From Marinomonas rhizomae (GTDB lineage Bacteria > Pseudomonadota > Gammaproteobacteria > Pseudomonadales > Marinomonadaceae), in the NCBI RefSeq assembly GCF_024397855.1, contig NZ_CP073343.1, forward strand, positions 4,216,001 through 4,280,000: a stretch of DNA of 64,000 nucleotides. Direction: 5' to 3'. A program made the position numbers and the translations under genes. Under the pieces are notes generated by a model that was not told the origin of the DNA, made no database searches, and saw only the letters and a list, made by a program, of their open reading frames with translations. Below, piece by piece: positions 51,785 through 61,703 of this stretch (the stretch's first letter is position 1; each line of letters opens with the position of its first letter).

Positions 51785-53728
51785 CTAAAGTTTCTCGCTC
51801 TCTGCCTCCTCACTCTTTTGAAGTTGCAATGGAATAGTCAGAGTAAATGTCGTTCCAACGCCCACTTCTGACACAACATCTATCCGCCCTTTCATGAGAT
51901 TATTAACCCACTGGCTGACTAGGTGGAGTCCTAAACCTGTATGTTGGTTGGTGCGGCCAGTGGTCACAAAAGGCTCAAAAATACGAGCTTTGATTTCTGA
52001 CGAAATGCCTCTGCCATTATCTTTGATAACAAGAACGAGGTTGTCTTGTTCCTTTTTCGCAACGAGTGTAATCACGCCTTTATCCAGTCGTTGGAAAGCA
52101 TGATCTAACGCGTTATCGAGAAGATTTTGAATAATTTGAGACATGACGCCAGGGTAACCAGACATATCGATATCTTCTGGACATTCACTCTCAATATGAA
52201 GGTCCGAACGTTTTTTCAATACGGGTTTATAAGTAAACAAGATGTCATTGACAACGTTATGAAAGAAAAAATTCTGTGTGTCTTGAGCCGTTCTATCCGA
52301 CACAATACGTTTAAAGCTGGTCACCACATCTAATGCACGAACAAGGTTTTTTTCCGCGATTAGCAATGAAGCATCTAGTTTTTCAAGCCCTTCGGAAGGC
52401 TGTTGCTTGGCCTCTTTATCCAGCCAGACCTTGCACGACGATAACGCCATTCTGACACCACCAAGTGGTGTATGCATTTCATGAGCTAAACCGGCGACCA
52501 TCAAGCCTAGAGAAGACAGCTTGCTGGTTTCAACTAGCTCGTCTTGAAGGTCTACTAAACGCTTATTCGTCAGACTAAGCTTGCGGTTAGCCTGCTCCGC
52601 TTGAGCTTTTTCTTGCTGTACCAATTGAAGTAATCGATAGGTTTCAAATTGAGCGGTCACTTGTCGCCAAACCAACCATGCAATCAAGGCATAGAGAGCG
52701 ACAGCTCCTCCGATTATGCTAAGAATTAACCTCATTCGCCACGCAGAAAATACGTCAGAATTAGAACGGGCAATAAAATACAAAGATGGCGTTTGCGAAC
52801 TTTGGACATCCGCCTCTTCATCTATATACAGCTTCAAGAGACTCCATAAACGGCCATCATCGAAAATTCGCTCTAGCCCGTCCACATTATCCATTTCTTG
52901 CCAAATAGCCGGAAAATGCGTTTTGATATTAAAGCTCAAGTTGTCAGGATAGAGAATTCCACCCCATTCAAGGTTTTTGTCAGCCGCTAATACCCAATTG
53001 CCATTCAAGTCCAATATTTCTAAATACACTCCATCACTGCTAAAGGTCCGAGCAAGCTCAAATAATTTACTCAGATCATAATTCACCACCAAAATTCCAG
53101 GTATGTCGCCCTTCACTCTGACGACTCCACGAACCGTTGGCTGAAACGGGCGAACAATTTCTTTATTTTCAATATTCAAATCCAGAGAAGAAACATAGAC
53201 ATCCTGGATGCTATCTGGTGCATTTTTTACATAGTGCCGATCCGCTTTATTCTGTAATTGATCCTCTGGCACACGGGTAACAATGCCTGCTTGAGAGTTG
53301 ATTCGGATGTGCTCTTGGCCATTTGGCATGATCCAACGAACTTGGGAGATAAGCTTAGAGGTTCGAGCAAATTGAGTGAATTCATCCACCACCTGAGCCT
53401 CCCAATCAGCAGGAATTGTTTTTTCTCTCTGTGGCGATGACAAGTCTTGAACCGGGACTGAGTTTTGAACAGCGGCATTCTGAACAGACAAACGCGCATT
53501 AATACTATTTCGCAATAATAAAGTAACGCGTTTGATATGCCCCATCTCGCGGCTAAACACACTAGTCCCACGCGACAACACTTCAGATTCATTCCATGCT
53601 AATTCACTGATTTTGTTATCTAAAAAAAACCGATAACTGCCCCAGCTAAGCAAAGCGATGATAATCAGAATGCCTGATAAATACATGCAGAGTAATGACT
53701 TTTGTGACATCCCTTTACCAAAAATCAT
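51785..53728 (-). CDS. Membrane sensor histidine kinase
   Basis: A 647-residue kinase: membrane helix (about 10-30), periplasmic Cache-like sensor (about 35-325), second helix (about 330-352), a coiled coil, the phospho-histidine in GLAHEMHTPLGG (about 413), and an ATPase domain with DNALDHA, DNGRGIS and TGLGLHLV. It starts three bases after the response regulator-EAL gene, so they almost certainly act together to control c-di-GMP. The signal is unknown. Confidence 0.9.
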   Translation of the reverse strand: MIFGKGMSQKSLLCMYLSGILIIIALLSWGSYRFFLDNKISELAWNESEVLSRGTSVFSREMGHIKRVTLLLRNSINARLSVQNAAVQNSVPVQDLSSPQREKTIPADWEAQVVDEFTQFARTSKLISQVRWIMPNGQEHIRINSQAGIVTRVPEDQLQNKADRHYVKNAPDSIQDVYVSSLDLNIENKEIVRPFQPTVRGVVRVKGDIPGILVVNYDLSKLFELARTFSSDGVYLEILDLNGNWVLAADKNLEWGGILYPDNLSFNIKTHFPAIWQEMDNVDGLERIFDDGRLWSLLKLYIDEEADVQSSQTPSLYFIARSNSDVFSAWRMRLILSIIGGAVALYALIAWLVWRQVTAQFETYRLLQLVQQEKAQAEQANRKLSLTNKRLVDLQDELVETSKLSSLGLMVAGLAHEMHTPLGGVRMALSSCKVWLDKEAKQQPSEGLEKLDASLLIAEKNLVRALDVVTSFKRIVSDRTAQDTQNFFFHNVVNDILFTYKPVLKKRSDLHIESECPEDIDMSGYPGVMSQIIQNLLDNALDHAFQRLDKGVITLVAKKEQDNLVLVIKDNGRGISSEIKARIFEPFVTTGRTNQHTGLGLHLVSQWVNNLMKGRIDVVSEVGVGTTFTLTIPLQLQKSEEAESEKL

Positions 53729-53731
53729 ATT

Positions 53732-55933
53732 TTATAATCCTGCTTGAACCCAGTTAATTGTCTCGTCTAATGACATAGGTTTGGCAAATAAATAACCTTG
53801 GCCATCCTCACAACCCAAAGCCTGTAAATGTGCTTTTTGTTGCTCTGTTTCAATACCTTCGGCAATAACACTCAGTCCTAACGAATTACCTAATTCAATA
53901 ATCATCTTTAAAATTTCCCAGTCTTTCTCTGACTCTTCCATACGCCAGACAAAACTATGATCAATTTTGAGAGTTGACACTGATAAGGTAGACAAATAGG
54001 CCAAAGACGAATAACCCGTTCCAAAATCATCGATATTAACCCGCACGCCTAATGTTTTTAATGCTGTTAAATGCTTGTTAATGTTGCCTTTTTCTTCAAT
54101 AAATTGAGACTCAGTAATTTCCAGTTCAATCATCTCATTCGGGACGCCTTCTTCTTCAAGAAGTTTTTGAAAACCCTCAAAATAATTAGGGCGAATGATT
54201 TCATTACCAGCAACGTTCACCGAAATAGGCACATTAATACCGATATTTTTCATCGTGTTAATGGCTTGGCAGGACTGCTGCAACATTTGCTGGTCCAATT
54301 TATCAATCAGACCACTGCTCTCAGCCAAAGCAATAAATTGATCCGGTGGAATATTGCTGCCATTTTTATGAGTCCATCGTGCCAGCGCTTCAAACCCAAT
54401 CAACCTATTGTCTTTCAAGTTCATCTTAGGTTGAAAATACGCTCTGATTTCATCGTTTAATATGGCTTCTCGCAGATCTTGTAGCAACTCATAACGTCCA
54501 AACATTGCGGATGCCAAGGTTTCAGAAAATGCCAAATAAGATACGCCTTCGTATTTAGCTCGTTCTAAAGTGCTCTTGCCAACACTGACTAATTGCTCGG
54601 CTTCATAAGCTGGGAAGTCAGAGAATTTCACCGAGCTGACGGTCAAATCGAGAGAATGTGAGGAGTTTTTTACCTCGATACTGGTATGAATAATGTTTTC
54701 GAGTGACGCTTCGTTATAATTCTGATCGTCATACACGATTAACACTAATGTATCCCGCTCAAGTAAGGCGATATCAACCGCTTTGTCAAAGAAGCGACTC
54801 AGATAGTCGTACAAAGACAAGGTGAGTTTATCGCAGTATTTTGACCCTAAAACCGACTCGGTATAAGCCAAATCTTCCACGTACAACATTAATAAAGTGG
54901 CTTTCTCTCGCTCCCAAGAAAACATATTGCGTATTTCACGCACTAACCAGTTTTTATTATGAATCCCTAATGTTGGTTCAATATAAGCAAGCTCGGTTAA
55001 TTTGTTATGTAAAGCAACATTACGGAAGCCAGCACTGATGTTTTCACAAAAAACTTGCAGCAGGTTAATTTCATTACTGGCAAGGTGACGATCGAGCTTT
55101 ACCACCACCATGTATTCTCGATCTTCCAACTCCTTATTCGAGAAATACAACACAGAAAAACCATCCTGAAAAATATGCGCCTTTTGCTTATTGGCTAGCT
55201 CTACCGCTTCTTTTAGAAGGCTCTCTTGAATAGCGGATAAAAAATACCGGTGGATATGAGGCGAAAATTCCCCACAAGCCGCCACAATTAAGGCTTTCTC
55301 TAAATGCTCTTCTTCAGGGTGGAAGAAACACACAATACCGCCACTGTTCATTTTTAACAGCAGTCCAATTTCTTCCAAAATAGAATGGGTGTAATCCGTT
55401 ATATCACTCTTTGAGGCGATCCTCTGACTCGCAGCAAGTAACAATTGCATACCATAGCGAGCTTCTTTCATATCAGAAAGGTGCTCCCAAGTACGTAGAT
55501 TACTTAGCACTATGGTTTGTAAATGCGCCTGAGTGAGGTCTGATTTGCACCAATAGTCGTCTATATCGTATTGACCAATAAGATCATCAACGGGTGCCAT
55601 ACCCGGCTGCCCAGTCAGCAGGACAATACGCACCAGATCATTACCAATTACCTCACGAATAGTACGAATTAGGCGTAACCCTGCAACATCCGTCTCCATC
55701 ACCACATCAAGAAAAATCACCGAGATATCAGGGTGAGCAGCGATAACCGTTGCAGCATCGCTCGCGGATGAAGCCGTCAGGAACTCCACCTCTTTGCCAT
55801 CATAATTTAACGCACTCAGGCCATTCATTAGTGCTTCTTGGTAATCAGGATCATCTTCTACAGACAGGACTTTGCAGTAACTTCGCTGTTTAGACATTGT
55901 TTGAAATGATATTTGGTCGCAAGGTAAATCCAT
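53732..55933 (-). CDS. Response regulator with DUF3369, degenerate GGDEF and EAL domains
   Basis: A 733-residue cytoplasmic protein: receiver with phosphoacceptor D76 in VIFLDVV, a DUF3369 GAF-like domain (about 150-310), a GGDEF remnant without the active-site motif (about 320-480), and an EAL phosphodiesterase with GFEALARW (about 510), ELEITES, DDFGTGYSS, KIDHSFV and AEGIE, all intact. It should lower c-di-GMP on phosphorylation by the downstream kinase. ATG at 55933 behind AAGGAAGGG is preferred over 55957. Confidence 0.9.
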   Translation of the reverse strand: MDLPCDQISFQTMSKQRSYCKVLSVEDDPDYQEALMNGLSALNYDGKEVEFLTASSASDAATVIAAHPDISVIFLDVVMETDVAGLRLIRTIREVIGNDLVRIVLLTGQPGMAPVDDLIGQYDIDDYWCKSDLTQAHLQTIVLSNLRTWEHLSDMKEARYGMQLLLAASQRIASKSDITDYTHSILEEIGLLLKMNSGGIVCFFHPEEEHLEKALIVAACGEFSPHIHRYFLSAIQESLLKEAVELANKQKAHIFQDGFSVLYFSNKELEDREYMVVVKLDRHLASNEINLLQVFCENISAGFRNVALHNKLTELAYIEPTLGIHNKNWLVREIRNMFSWEREKATLLMLYVEDLAYTESVLGSKYCDKLTLSLYDYLSRFFDKAVDIALLERDTLVLIVYDDQNYNEASLENIIHTSIEVKNSSHSLDLTVSSVKFSDFPAYEAEQLVSVGKSTLERAKYEGVSYLAFSETLASAMFGRYELLQDLREAILNDEIRAYFQPKMNLKDNRLIGFEALARWTHKNGSNIPPDQFIALAESSGLIDKLDQQMLQQSCQAINTMKNIGINVPISVNVAGNEIIRPNYFEGFQKLLEEEGVPNEMIELEITESQFIEEKGNINKHLTALKTLGVRVNIDDFGTGYSSLAYLSTLSVSTLKIDHSFVWRMEESEKDWEILKMIIELGNSLGLSVIAEGIETEQQKAHLQALGCEDGQGYLFAKPMSLDETINWVQAGL

Positions 55934-56226
55934 TGCATTTCCCTTCCTTGTAATCATGCTTTATCTGTTAAGTACTTAATCCTTGAAGCTTAGTCTTGTT
56001 TATCAAAAAAGCATCTAGAACAATTAAAAACTTTGTAACGTTTTTTTACCGATCCAAAAAAATAATGATACTTAACAAAAACACTGTGAAAAATTAGCTT
56101 ACACGTTAGACAAAGACTCCTGTTAAAAACCACTAATATCGACAATAATCTCCGACTAAGAACAGGCATTTTGTTTGTGATATAGTACGACGTTGAAAAG
56201 ACAAAGACTGGCGGATTAAACAACCC

Positions 56227-56850
56227 ATGGACAAACATAAAGGCAATTTATTCATCTTATCGGCGCCATCAGGAGCAGGTAAATCGACCTTATATAAAGC
56301 GCTTCTTAAGCAAGATGATAAGGTGAGAATTTCTATTTCTCATACTACTCGTGCACCACGAACTGGCGAAGAACATGGTAGAGAATATTACTTCATCGAT
56401 GATGAATCCTTCTTAGACATGATTGCTGAAGACGCCTTCTTCGAGCATGCACAGGTTTTTGATAATTATTACGGCACATCAAAAGAGTCTATTTTTGGTA
56501 TGCTAGAACAAGGTCTAGATGTGATTTTAGAGATCGACTGGCAAGGCGCTCGCCAAATTCGTCAGCTCTATCCAGAAGCCATCGGAATATTCATTTTACC
56601 GCCGTCATTACAAGCGCTTGAAGAACGCCTAAGAAAACGCGCTACAGACTCTGATGAAGTCATTCAGCGTCGTATGGCAAAGGCCGTGAATGAAATGTCC
56701 CACTACCATGAATACGATTTTGTCATCGTAAATGACGATTTTGATGCTGCGCTTTCACAAATCTCCGCTGTTTTTCAAGCAATGCGCTCAAAAACAACGG
56801 TTATGCAGGAAAAAAATGGCAATCTTATAAATGATCTCTTGTCTTTGTGA
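56227..56850 (+). CDS. gmk: Guanylate kinase
   Basis: A 207-residue kinase converting GMP to GDP. P-loop [10 protein letters not shown] (about 12-21), the GMP-binding SHTTRAPRTGEEHGREY, and the lid region near LRKRATDSDE are standard. It begins the gmk-rpoZ-spoT-ridA run. The 293-bp region upstream, shared with the divergent c-di-GMP genes, holds only AT-rich promoter-like sequence. Confidence 0.97.
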   Translation: MDKHKGNLFILSAPSGAGKSTLYKALLKQDDKVRISISHTTRAPRTGEEHGREYYFIDDESFLDMIAEDAFFEHAQVFDNYYGTSKESIFGMLEQGLDVILEIDWQGARQIRQLYPEAIGIFILPPSLQALEERLRKRATDSDEVIQRRMAKAVNEMSHYHEYDFVIVNDDFDAALSQISAVFQAMRSKTTVMQEKNGNLINDLLSL

Positions 56851-56907
56851 GAAGCCGTTAAGTAGAATTACCCTTGGAAAAATAGATAACCGAACACAGA
56901 GGTCAAA

Positions 56908-57132
56908 ATGGCTCGAGTTACCGTAGAAGATTGTTTAGAAAACGTTGATAACCGCTTCGAATTAGTGATGGTCGCGTCAAAGCGCGCTCGTCAACTAGCA
57001 ACGGGTGGTGAAGACGCAAAAGTGCCTTTAGAAGGCGACAAAGTTACTGTAGTTGCACTACGTGAAATTGCGGAAAACTTGATCAACGCAAAAAATGTTG
57101 ATCAACAAAAACGCCCTTTACACGAGTTTTAA
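56908..57132 (+). CDS. rpoZ: RNA polymerase omega subunit
   Basis: A 74-residue protein with the typical start [20 protein letters not shown] and the [10 protein letters not shown] motif. It assists RNA polymerase assembly and forms one ppGpp site. Slightly shorter than the E. coli protein (91). It lies between gmk and spoT, its standard neighbours. Confidence 0.97.
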   Translation: MARVTVEDCLENVDNRFELVMVASKRARQLATGGEDAKVPLEGDKVTVVALREIAENLINAKNVDQQKRPLHEF

Positions 57133-57194
57133 TCTCTATGGTGTCGCTCATAGCACAGCTGTCGCGCTTTCTTTTTGCCTTAGTGAGGTGAGCG

Positions 57195-59312
57195 ATGTAT
57201 ACCATTGAAGATTTAGCACTGACCTTGAGTCAGTATTTACCTTACGAACAAGTCGCCAAGGTAAAACGCGCCTACTATTACGCCGAACAAGCCCACGATG
57301 GGCAACGACGTAAAAGTGGCGAGCCCTATGTCACCCATCCTCTCGCTGTCGCCGAAATTCTATCGGAACTTCGAATGGATTGTGATGGATTGACAGCGGC
57401 ACTTTTGCACGACGTTATTGAAGACACAGGCATCAGCCGTGAAGCCCTTACTGAACAGTTTGGTGAAGGTGTTGCGAGTCTTGTGGATGGGGTCAGTAAG
57501 TTAACCCACCTTGAATTCAATAGCCAAATCGAAAAGCAAGCCCATAACTTCCAAAAAATGGCCATGGCCATGGCGGATGATATTCGTGTCATCTTGGTGA
57601 AGTTAGCGGACAGACTGCACAACATGCGCACATTAGATGCCATGCCAGCCCACAAAAAACGCCGTATTGCCCGCGAAACACTCGACATTTATGCACCGAT
57701 TGCAAATCGTCTGGGTATGTACAAGGTTCGGGTAGATCTAGAATCTCTTGCTTTCCAAGCGTATTACCCAATGCGCGCACGCATGCTCCACAAAGCCATC
57801 CACAAAAAGTATGGCCAGCAGCGCATTAAAGACACTCAAAAGCTTGAAGATACGATCCGATCTGAGCTGGCCGCCGATTACATTGAAGCCAGTATCAGCG
57901 TTCGAGAAAAACACATTTACAGCATTTATCAGAAGATGGACAAAAAGCGCCGTTCTCTAGATGAAATAATGGACGTAATGGGCGTACGCATCGTTACCGA
58001 CCGCCATGACAGCTGTTATCGAATTCTCGGCGTTATTCACGCTCTGTTCAAACCTATTGAAGGTCGCTTTAAAGATTACATTGCGGTACCAAAGTCCAAT
58101 GGCTACCAATCTCTTCATACAACCGTATTAGGCACCAATGGTATTCCTATGGAAGTCCAAATACGTACTGAAGAAATGGATTTGGTTGCTAATAATGGCA
58201 TTGCGGCTCATTGGGCATACAAAGTCAGCGGCACATCAAGCATGCCAAGCAACCATGACCGTGCAACGAAATGGGTGAAAAGCCTGTTAGAAATTCAACA
58301 AAAAGCGCGGAACCCCGTCGAATTTGTTGATAACGTGAAAAGTGATTTGTTTCCAGATGAGGTGTATGTTTTTACGCCAAATGGACAAATTATTGAATTA
58401 CCTTCCGGCGCGACACCCGTCGATTTTGCTTATGGTGTTCACACAGAAATCGGTAACACCTGTATCTCTTGCCGAATTAACCGTCGTCTTGCACCACTCA
58501 GTACACAGCTAGAAAGTGGGCAAACGGTTGAAATCATTACCGCGAAAAACGCTCAACCGAATGTTGCTTGGTTAAGTTTTGCGATTACCGGCAAAGCGCG
58601 CACCAACATTCGCCATTATTTGAAAGACAAGCAGCGAGAAAATGCGATATCTATCGGTCATCGTCTGTTAACTCGCTCCTTAAACGCCTTTAAAACCAAT
58701 GTTGAAGAACTAACAGCAGAACAAATTGCACAAGTATTAGCCAACCACCAGCTGGAATCCATGGATGACTTGCTAGAATCCATCGGCAAAGGTCGTCATG
58801 TTGGTTATCTGGTGGCTCGTGAACTCTTCCCGAATATCGATGAAGACACCTTGGTGACACCAAAATCCTTTAAGGTGAATGGCTCAGAAGGCATGCTTAT
58901 TTCTTATGCCAAATGTTGCGCACCGATTCCTGGCGACCCGATTGTAGGTTATGTCCAGGTTGATAAAGGCATCATTATTCACCACCTCAATTGCCCTAAC
59001 GTTCAAGATCATTTATCTAATCCTGAACGCTTTATTCATATGGCATGGGGCAAAGAGATCGAAGAAGAACTACACATAAGCCTGATCGTTACCTACATCA
59101 ACGAACGTGGCGCCGTGGCAAAAATAGCCAGCTCGATCAGTGATACCGATTTCCAAGTGTCGAATCTCGATATTATTGAACGCGGTAGAGTCAGTCGTTT
59201 ACGGCTAAGCATCACGATTTCCAGCCGTGTAGGCTTAGCGGATGTAATGCGTCGCATAAAAGCGGTTCGCTGTGTGGAAAAAGTCTCACGCGAAACCATT
59301 GTTGGGCGCTAA
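57195..59312 (+). CDS. spoT: Bifunctional (p)ppGpp synthetase/hydrolase SpoT
   Basis: A 705-residue stringent-response enzyme. In order: HD hydrolase with [11 protein letters not shown] (HD at 72-73), synthetase with [20 protein letters not shown] (about 291-310), TGS (about 390-450), helical and zinc-finger-like region with CCAPIPGD, and a C-terminal ACT domain. RFKD, rather than the acidic version in RelA, is the SpoT-type signature, so both activities are expected. AGGTGAG precedes the ATG. Confidence 0.97.
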   Translation: MYTIEDLALTLSQYLPYEQVAKVKRAYYYAEQAHDGQRRKSGEPYVTHPLAVAEILSELRMDCDGLTAALLHDVIEDTGISREALTEQFGEGVASLVDGVSKLTHLEFNSQIEKQAHNFQKMAMAMADDIRVILVKLADRLHNMRTLDAMPAHKKRRIARETLDIYAPIANRLGMYKVRVDLESLAFQAYYPMRARMLHKAIHKKYGQQRIKDTQKLEDTIRSELAADYIEASISVREKHIYSIYQKMDKKRRSLDEIMDVMGVRIVTDRHDSCYRILGVIHALFKPIEGRFKDYIAVPKSNGYQSLHTTVLGTNGIPMEVQIRTEEMDLVANNGIAAHWAYKVSGTSSMPSNHDRATKWVKSLLEIQQKARNPVEFVDNVKSDLFPDEVYVFTPNGQIIELPSGATPVDFAYGVHTEIGNTCISCRINRRLAPLSTQLESGQTVEIITAKNAQPNVAWLSFAITGKARTNIRHYLKDKQRENAISIGHRLLTRSLNAFKTNVEELTAEQIAQVLANHQLESMDDLLESIGKGRHVGYLVARELFPNIDEDTLVTPKSFKVNGSEGMLISYAKCCAPIPGDPIVGYVQVDKGIIIHHLNCPNVQDHLSNPERFIHMAWGKEIEEELHISLIVTYINERGAVAKIASSISDTDFQVSNLDIIERGRVSRLRLSITISSRVGLADVMRRIKAVRCVEKVSRETIVGR

Positions 59313-59371
59313 TAAGACTTAATTTATTCTGTTACTTACCATTTCACTTACTAGATAAAGGATACTTATTT

Positions 59372-59758
59372 ATGTCAAAACAAGTCATTCATACTGAAAA
59401 CGCACCTGCCGCTATTGGCCCATATTCTCAAGCGGTTCGCGCTGGCAACACAGTGTATTTGTCTGGTCAAATTCCTTTGGTACCTGAAACAATGGAAGTC
59501 ATCAGCGAGGACATCGTTGAACAGACAACTCAAGTATTCAAAAACCTACAAGCCGTTTGTGAAGCGGCTGGCGGTTCTTTAGAAAACGTTGTGAAATTCA
59601 ACATTTTCATGACAGACTTGGGCAACTTTGCCACAGTTAATGAAGTGATGACGCAATTTGTTAAACAACCTTACCCAGCTCGTGCAGCAATGGGCGTGCG
59701 CGCATTGCCAAAAGGCGTTCAAGTAGAAATAGAAGGCATCATGGTTTTGGAAGACTAA
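59372..59758 (+). CDS. ridA: RidA family enamine/imine deaminase
   Basis: A 128-residue protein of the YjgF/YER057c/UK114 family that hydrolyses reactive enamines/imines such as 2-aminoacrylate. [19 protein letters not shown] and the active-site arginine in [14 protein letters not shown] are conserved. It ends the gmk run and has a strong terminator after it. Confidence 0.95.
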   Translation: MSKQVIHTENAPAAIGPYSQAVRAGNTVYLSGQIPLVPETMEVISEDIVEQTTQVFKNLQAVCEAAGGSLENVVKFNIFMTDLGNFATVNEVMTQFVKQPYPARAAMGVRALPKGVQVEIEGIMVLED

Positions 59759-59776
59759 TCTTCTCGCTTTGATACT

Positions 59777-59810
59777 GATAAAAAAAGAGGCTCCGGACTC
59801 TTTTTTTATC
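59777..59810. terminator. Bidirectional terminator after ridA
   Basis: GATAAAAAAAGAG (59777-59789) pairs with CTCTTTTTTTATC (59798-59810), between convergent ridA and the SDR gene. Confidence 0.9.
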
Positions 59811-59829
59811 TCTCGTGTTTGTACTTTTA

Positions 59830-60675
59830 TCATTTACTCAAAGAGCGAAATTCACGCAACAGCTCGTGATAGCCAGACACATAGCTCGGATACTGCAAAC
59901 GCCAACCTTGCGACAATAGATATTGGCCTTGAAGACGTTTACCAGAATTAGGGGCAAAACCTTCACCGCCATTCACCGCGACTTTAGCGTCAAGGCAGGT
60001 TGCCAGCCAAAGCTTTACTTCCCACATGGAAACCGGTGTTTGATCAGTCACAATAACCTGTGCAGGCATGTTCTTGTCGCTTAAAGCGCAATTTGCCAAC
60101 AACACCAGAGCAGACACCACATCGTCTCGATGAATACGATTGGTCCAGCTGTTGCTTCCCCACTCTTTTTCGCTTAATACGGTTTCTAATAGCCTAAAAC
60201 GCCCTGGACCATAAATGCCAGAGCAACGCACGGCTACACTAGAAAAAGCAGACGCTAGCGATCGTTCTGTTTCCACTAAAACCTTAGCGGTAGCAGATGT
60301 AGGCTGTGCTGGTGTGCTTTCATCTATCCACTCACCTTGGCTTTGGCCGTAGACGCTAGTACTGGACACAAAAAACACCTTGGGCTGCTTCGCCATAGCG
60401 TTATATCGACGAATCAACACTTGTGCCGTATCAAAATAAGCCGCGCAATACGCTTCTTCATTACGACCATTAGGCGTCATGATCAAAAAAACGAGATCTA
60501 CATCAGGCAAGTCATCGTCGCTCATGGCAACAAGGTCACCCGTTATGCCAATTACGCCTTGCGGAAATTCATTTTTTGTACGGCGAATACCAGTGACGAT
60601 ATGGCCTTGGGCAACTAACTCAGCAGCCAAACCAGAACCCAAATCACCGCAGCCAGCGATTAAAATGTTTGCCAT
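59830..60675 (-). CDS. NAD(P)-binding SDR/epimerase-like protein (YeeZ-like)
   Basis: A 281-residue extended-SDR-like protein with an N-terminal nucleotide fold (ILIAGCGDLGSGLAAEL) and SSTSVYGQSQGEWIDE containing the SDR tyrosine. It resembles E. coli YeeZ, of unknown function. It is divergent from oxyR (114 bp between starts), a fairly common neighbour in this group. Confidence 0.85.
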   Translation of the reverse strand: MANILIAGCGDLGSGLAAELVAQGHIVTGIRRTKNEFPQGVIGITGDLVAMSDDDLPDVDLVFLIMTPNGRNEEAYCAAYFDTAQVLIRRYNAMAKQPKVFFVSSTSVYGQSQGEWIDESTPAQPTSATAKVLVETERSLASAFSSVAVRCSGIYGPGRFRLLETVLSEKEWGSNSWTNRIHRDDVVSALVLLANCALSDKNMPAQVIVTDQTPVSMWEVKLWLATCLDAKVAVNGGEGFAPNSGKRLQGQYLLSQGWRLQYPSYVSGYHELLREFRSLSK

Positions 60676-60789
60676 TTATCTTCCCCCAATAACCTCTGAT
60701 ACTCTTAGTCACTAAAGAACGAGTATACTTTATCAAATTATGTATTATCATAGTTATTAACAATGAATCAGCCGAACGAAAGGTGTGCC

Positions 60790-61695
60790 ATGACATTAAC
60801 GGAATTGAAATACATTGTAATGCTAGCCGAAGAAAAACATTTTGGCCGTGCAGCAGACCGCTGCTACGTTTCACAACCTACGCTCAGTGTCGCCGTGAAG
60901 AAGCTAGAAGAAGAGCTTGGCACTGCCATTTTCGAGCGCAGCAAAAGCTCTGTTTATATCACACCATTGGGCGAGCAAATCATCACTCAGGCCAAGCGGG
61001 TGCTGGATCAAGCCAACATGATTAAAGAGCTGGCGACCTCTGGTAAGAACCAATTAAAAGGCCCACTTAAAGTTGGCGCTATCTACACCATCGCCCCGTA
61101 TTTGTTCCCTTTTATGATTCCTGCCTTGCATAGCGAAACCTCTGGCATGCCATTGATCATTGAAGAAGATCTCACTGAAAACTTACGCCCTAAACTGCGT
61201 AACGGCGAATTAGATGCCATCATAGTGGCGCTTCCGTTCCGCGAACCTGATGTTGTCACTCAGCCAATTTATGAAGAAGAATTTGTGGTTCTGATGCCCA
61301 AAAACCACCCATGGACAAAACTCTCACACATAGAAACCGACCAACTATCCACTGACAACTTGTTACTGCTTGGCAAAGGTCATTGTTTCAGTGAGCAAGT
61401 ATTAGAAGCTTGTCCTTTGGTAACAGAAGGCGAATTTGGTGATGGTCGCACTATTGTTAATGGCAGCTCGTTAGAAACCATTCGTTACATGGTAGCGTCT
61501 GGTTTAGGGGTAACTGTATTGCCAAAATCCGCCGTCACCAATATTAATCACGATATGTTGGAAGTGCGTCCTTTTACGGATCCCGCACCGAAACGTACAG
61601 TCGCTTTAGCATGGCGAGCCAGCTTCCCGCGCCCGAAAGCCATTGAAGCCGTGAGCCAGTCTATCCGTGATGCTTGCAAACATCTGAATTTATAG
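60790..61695 (+). CDS. oxyR: Hydrogen-peroxide-sensing regulator OxyR
   Basis: A 301-residue LysR-type regulator. The HTH start MTLTELKYIVMLAEEKHFG is OxyR-like, and the redox cysteines fall at C199 and C208 (GKGHCFSEQVLEACP), the same positions as in E. coli OxyR. On oxidation by peroxide a disulfide forms and catalase/peroxidase genes are activated. ATG at 60790 behind AAAGGTG is preferred over 60763. recG follows nine bases downstream. Confidence 0.95.
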   Translation: MTLTELKYIVMLAEEKHFGRAADRCYVSQPTLSVAVKKLEEELGTAIFERSKSSVYITPLGEQIITQAKRVLDQANMIKELATSGKNQLKGPLKVGAIYTIAPYLFPFMIPALHSETSGMPLIIEEDLTENLRPKLRNGELDAIIVALPFREPDVVTQPIYEEEFVVLMPKNHPWTKLSHIETDQLSTDNLLLLGKGHCFSEQVLEACPLVTEGEFGDGRTIVNGSSLETIRYMVASGLGVTVLPKSAVTNINHDMLEVRPFTDPAPKRTVALAWRASFPRPKAIEAVSQSIRDACKHLNL

Positions 61696-61703
61696 AGAAC
61701 AGC

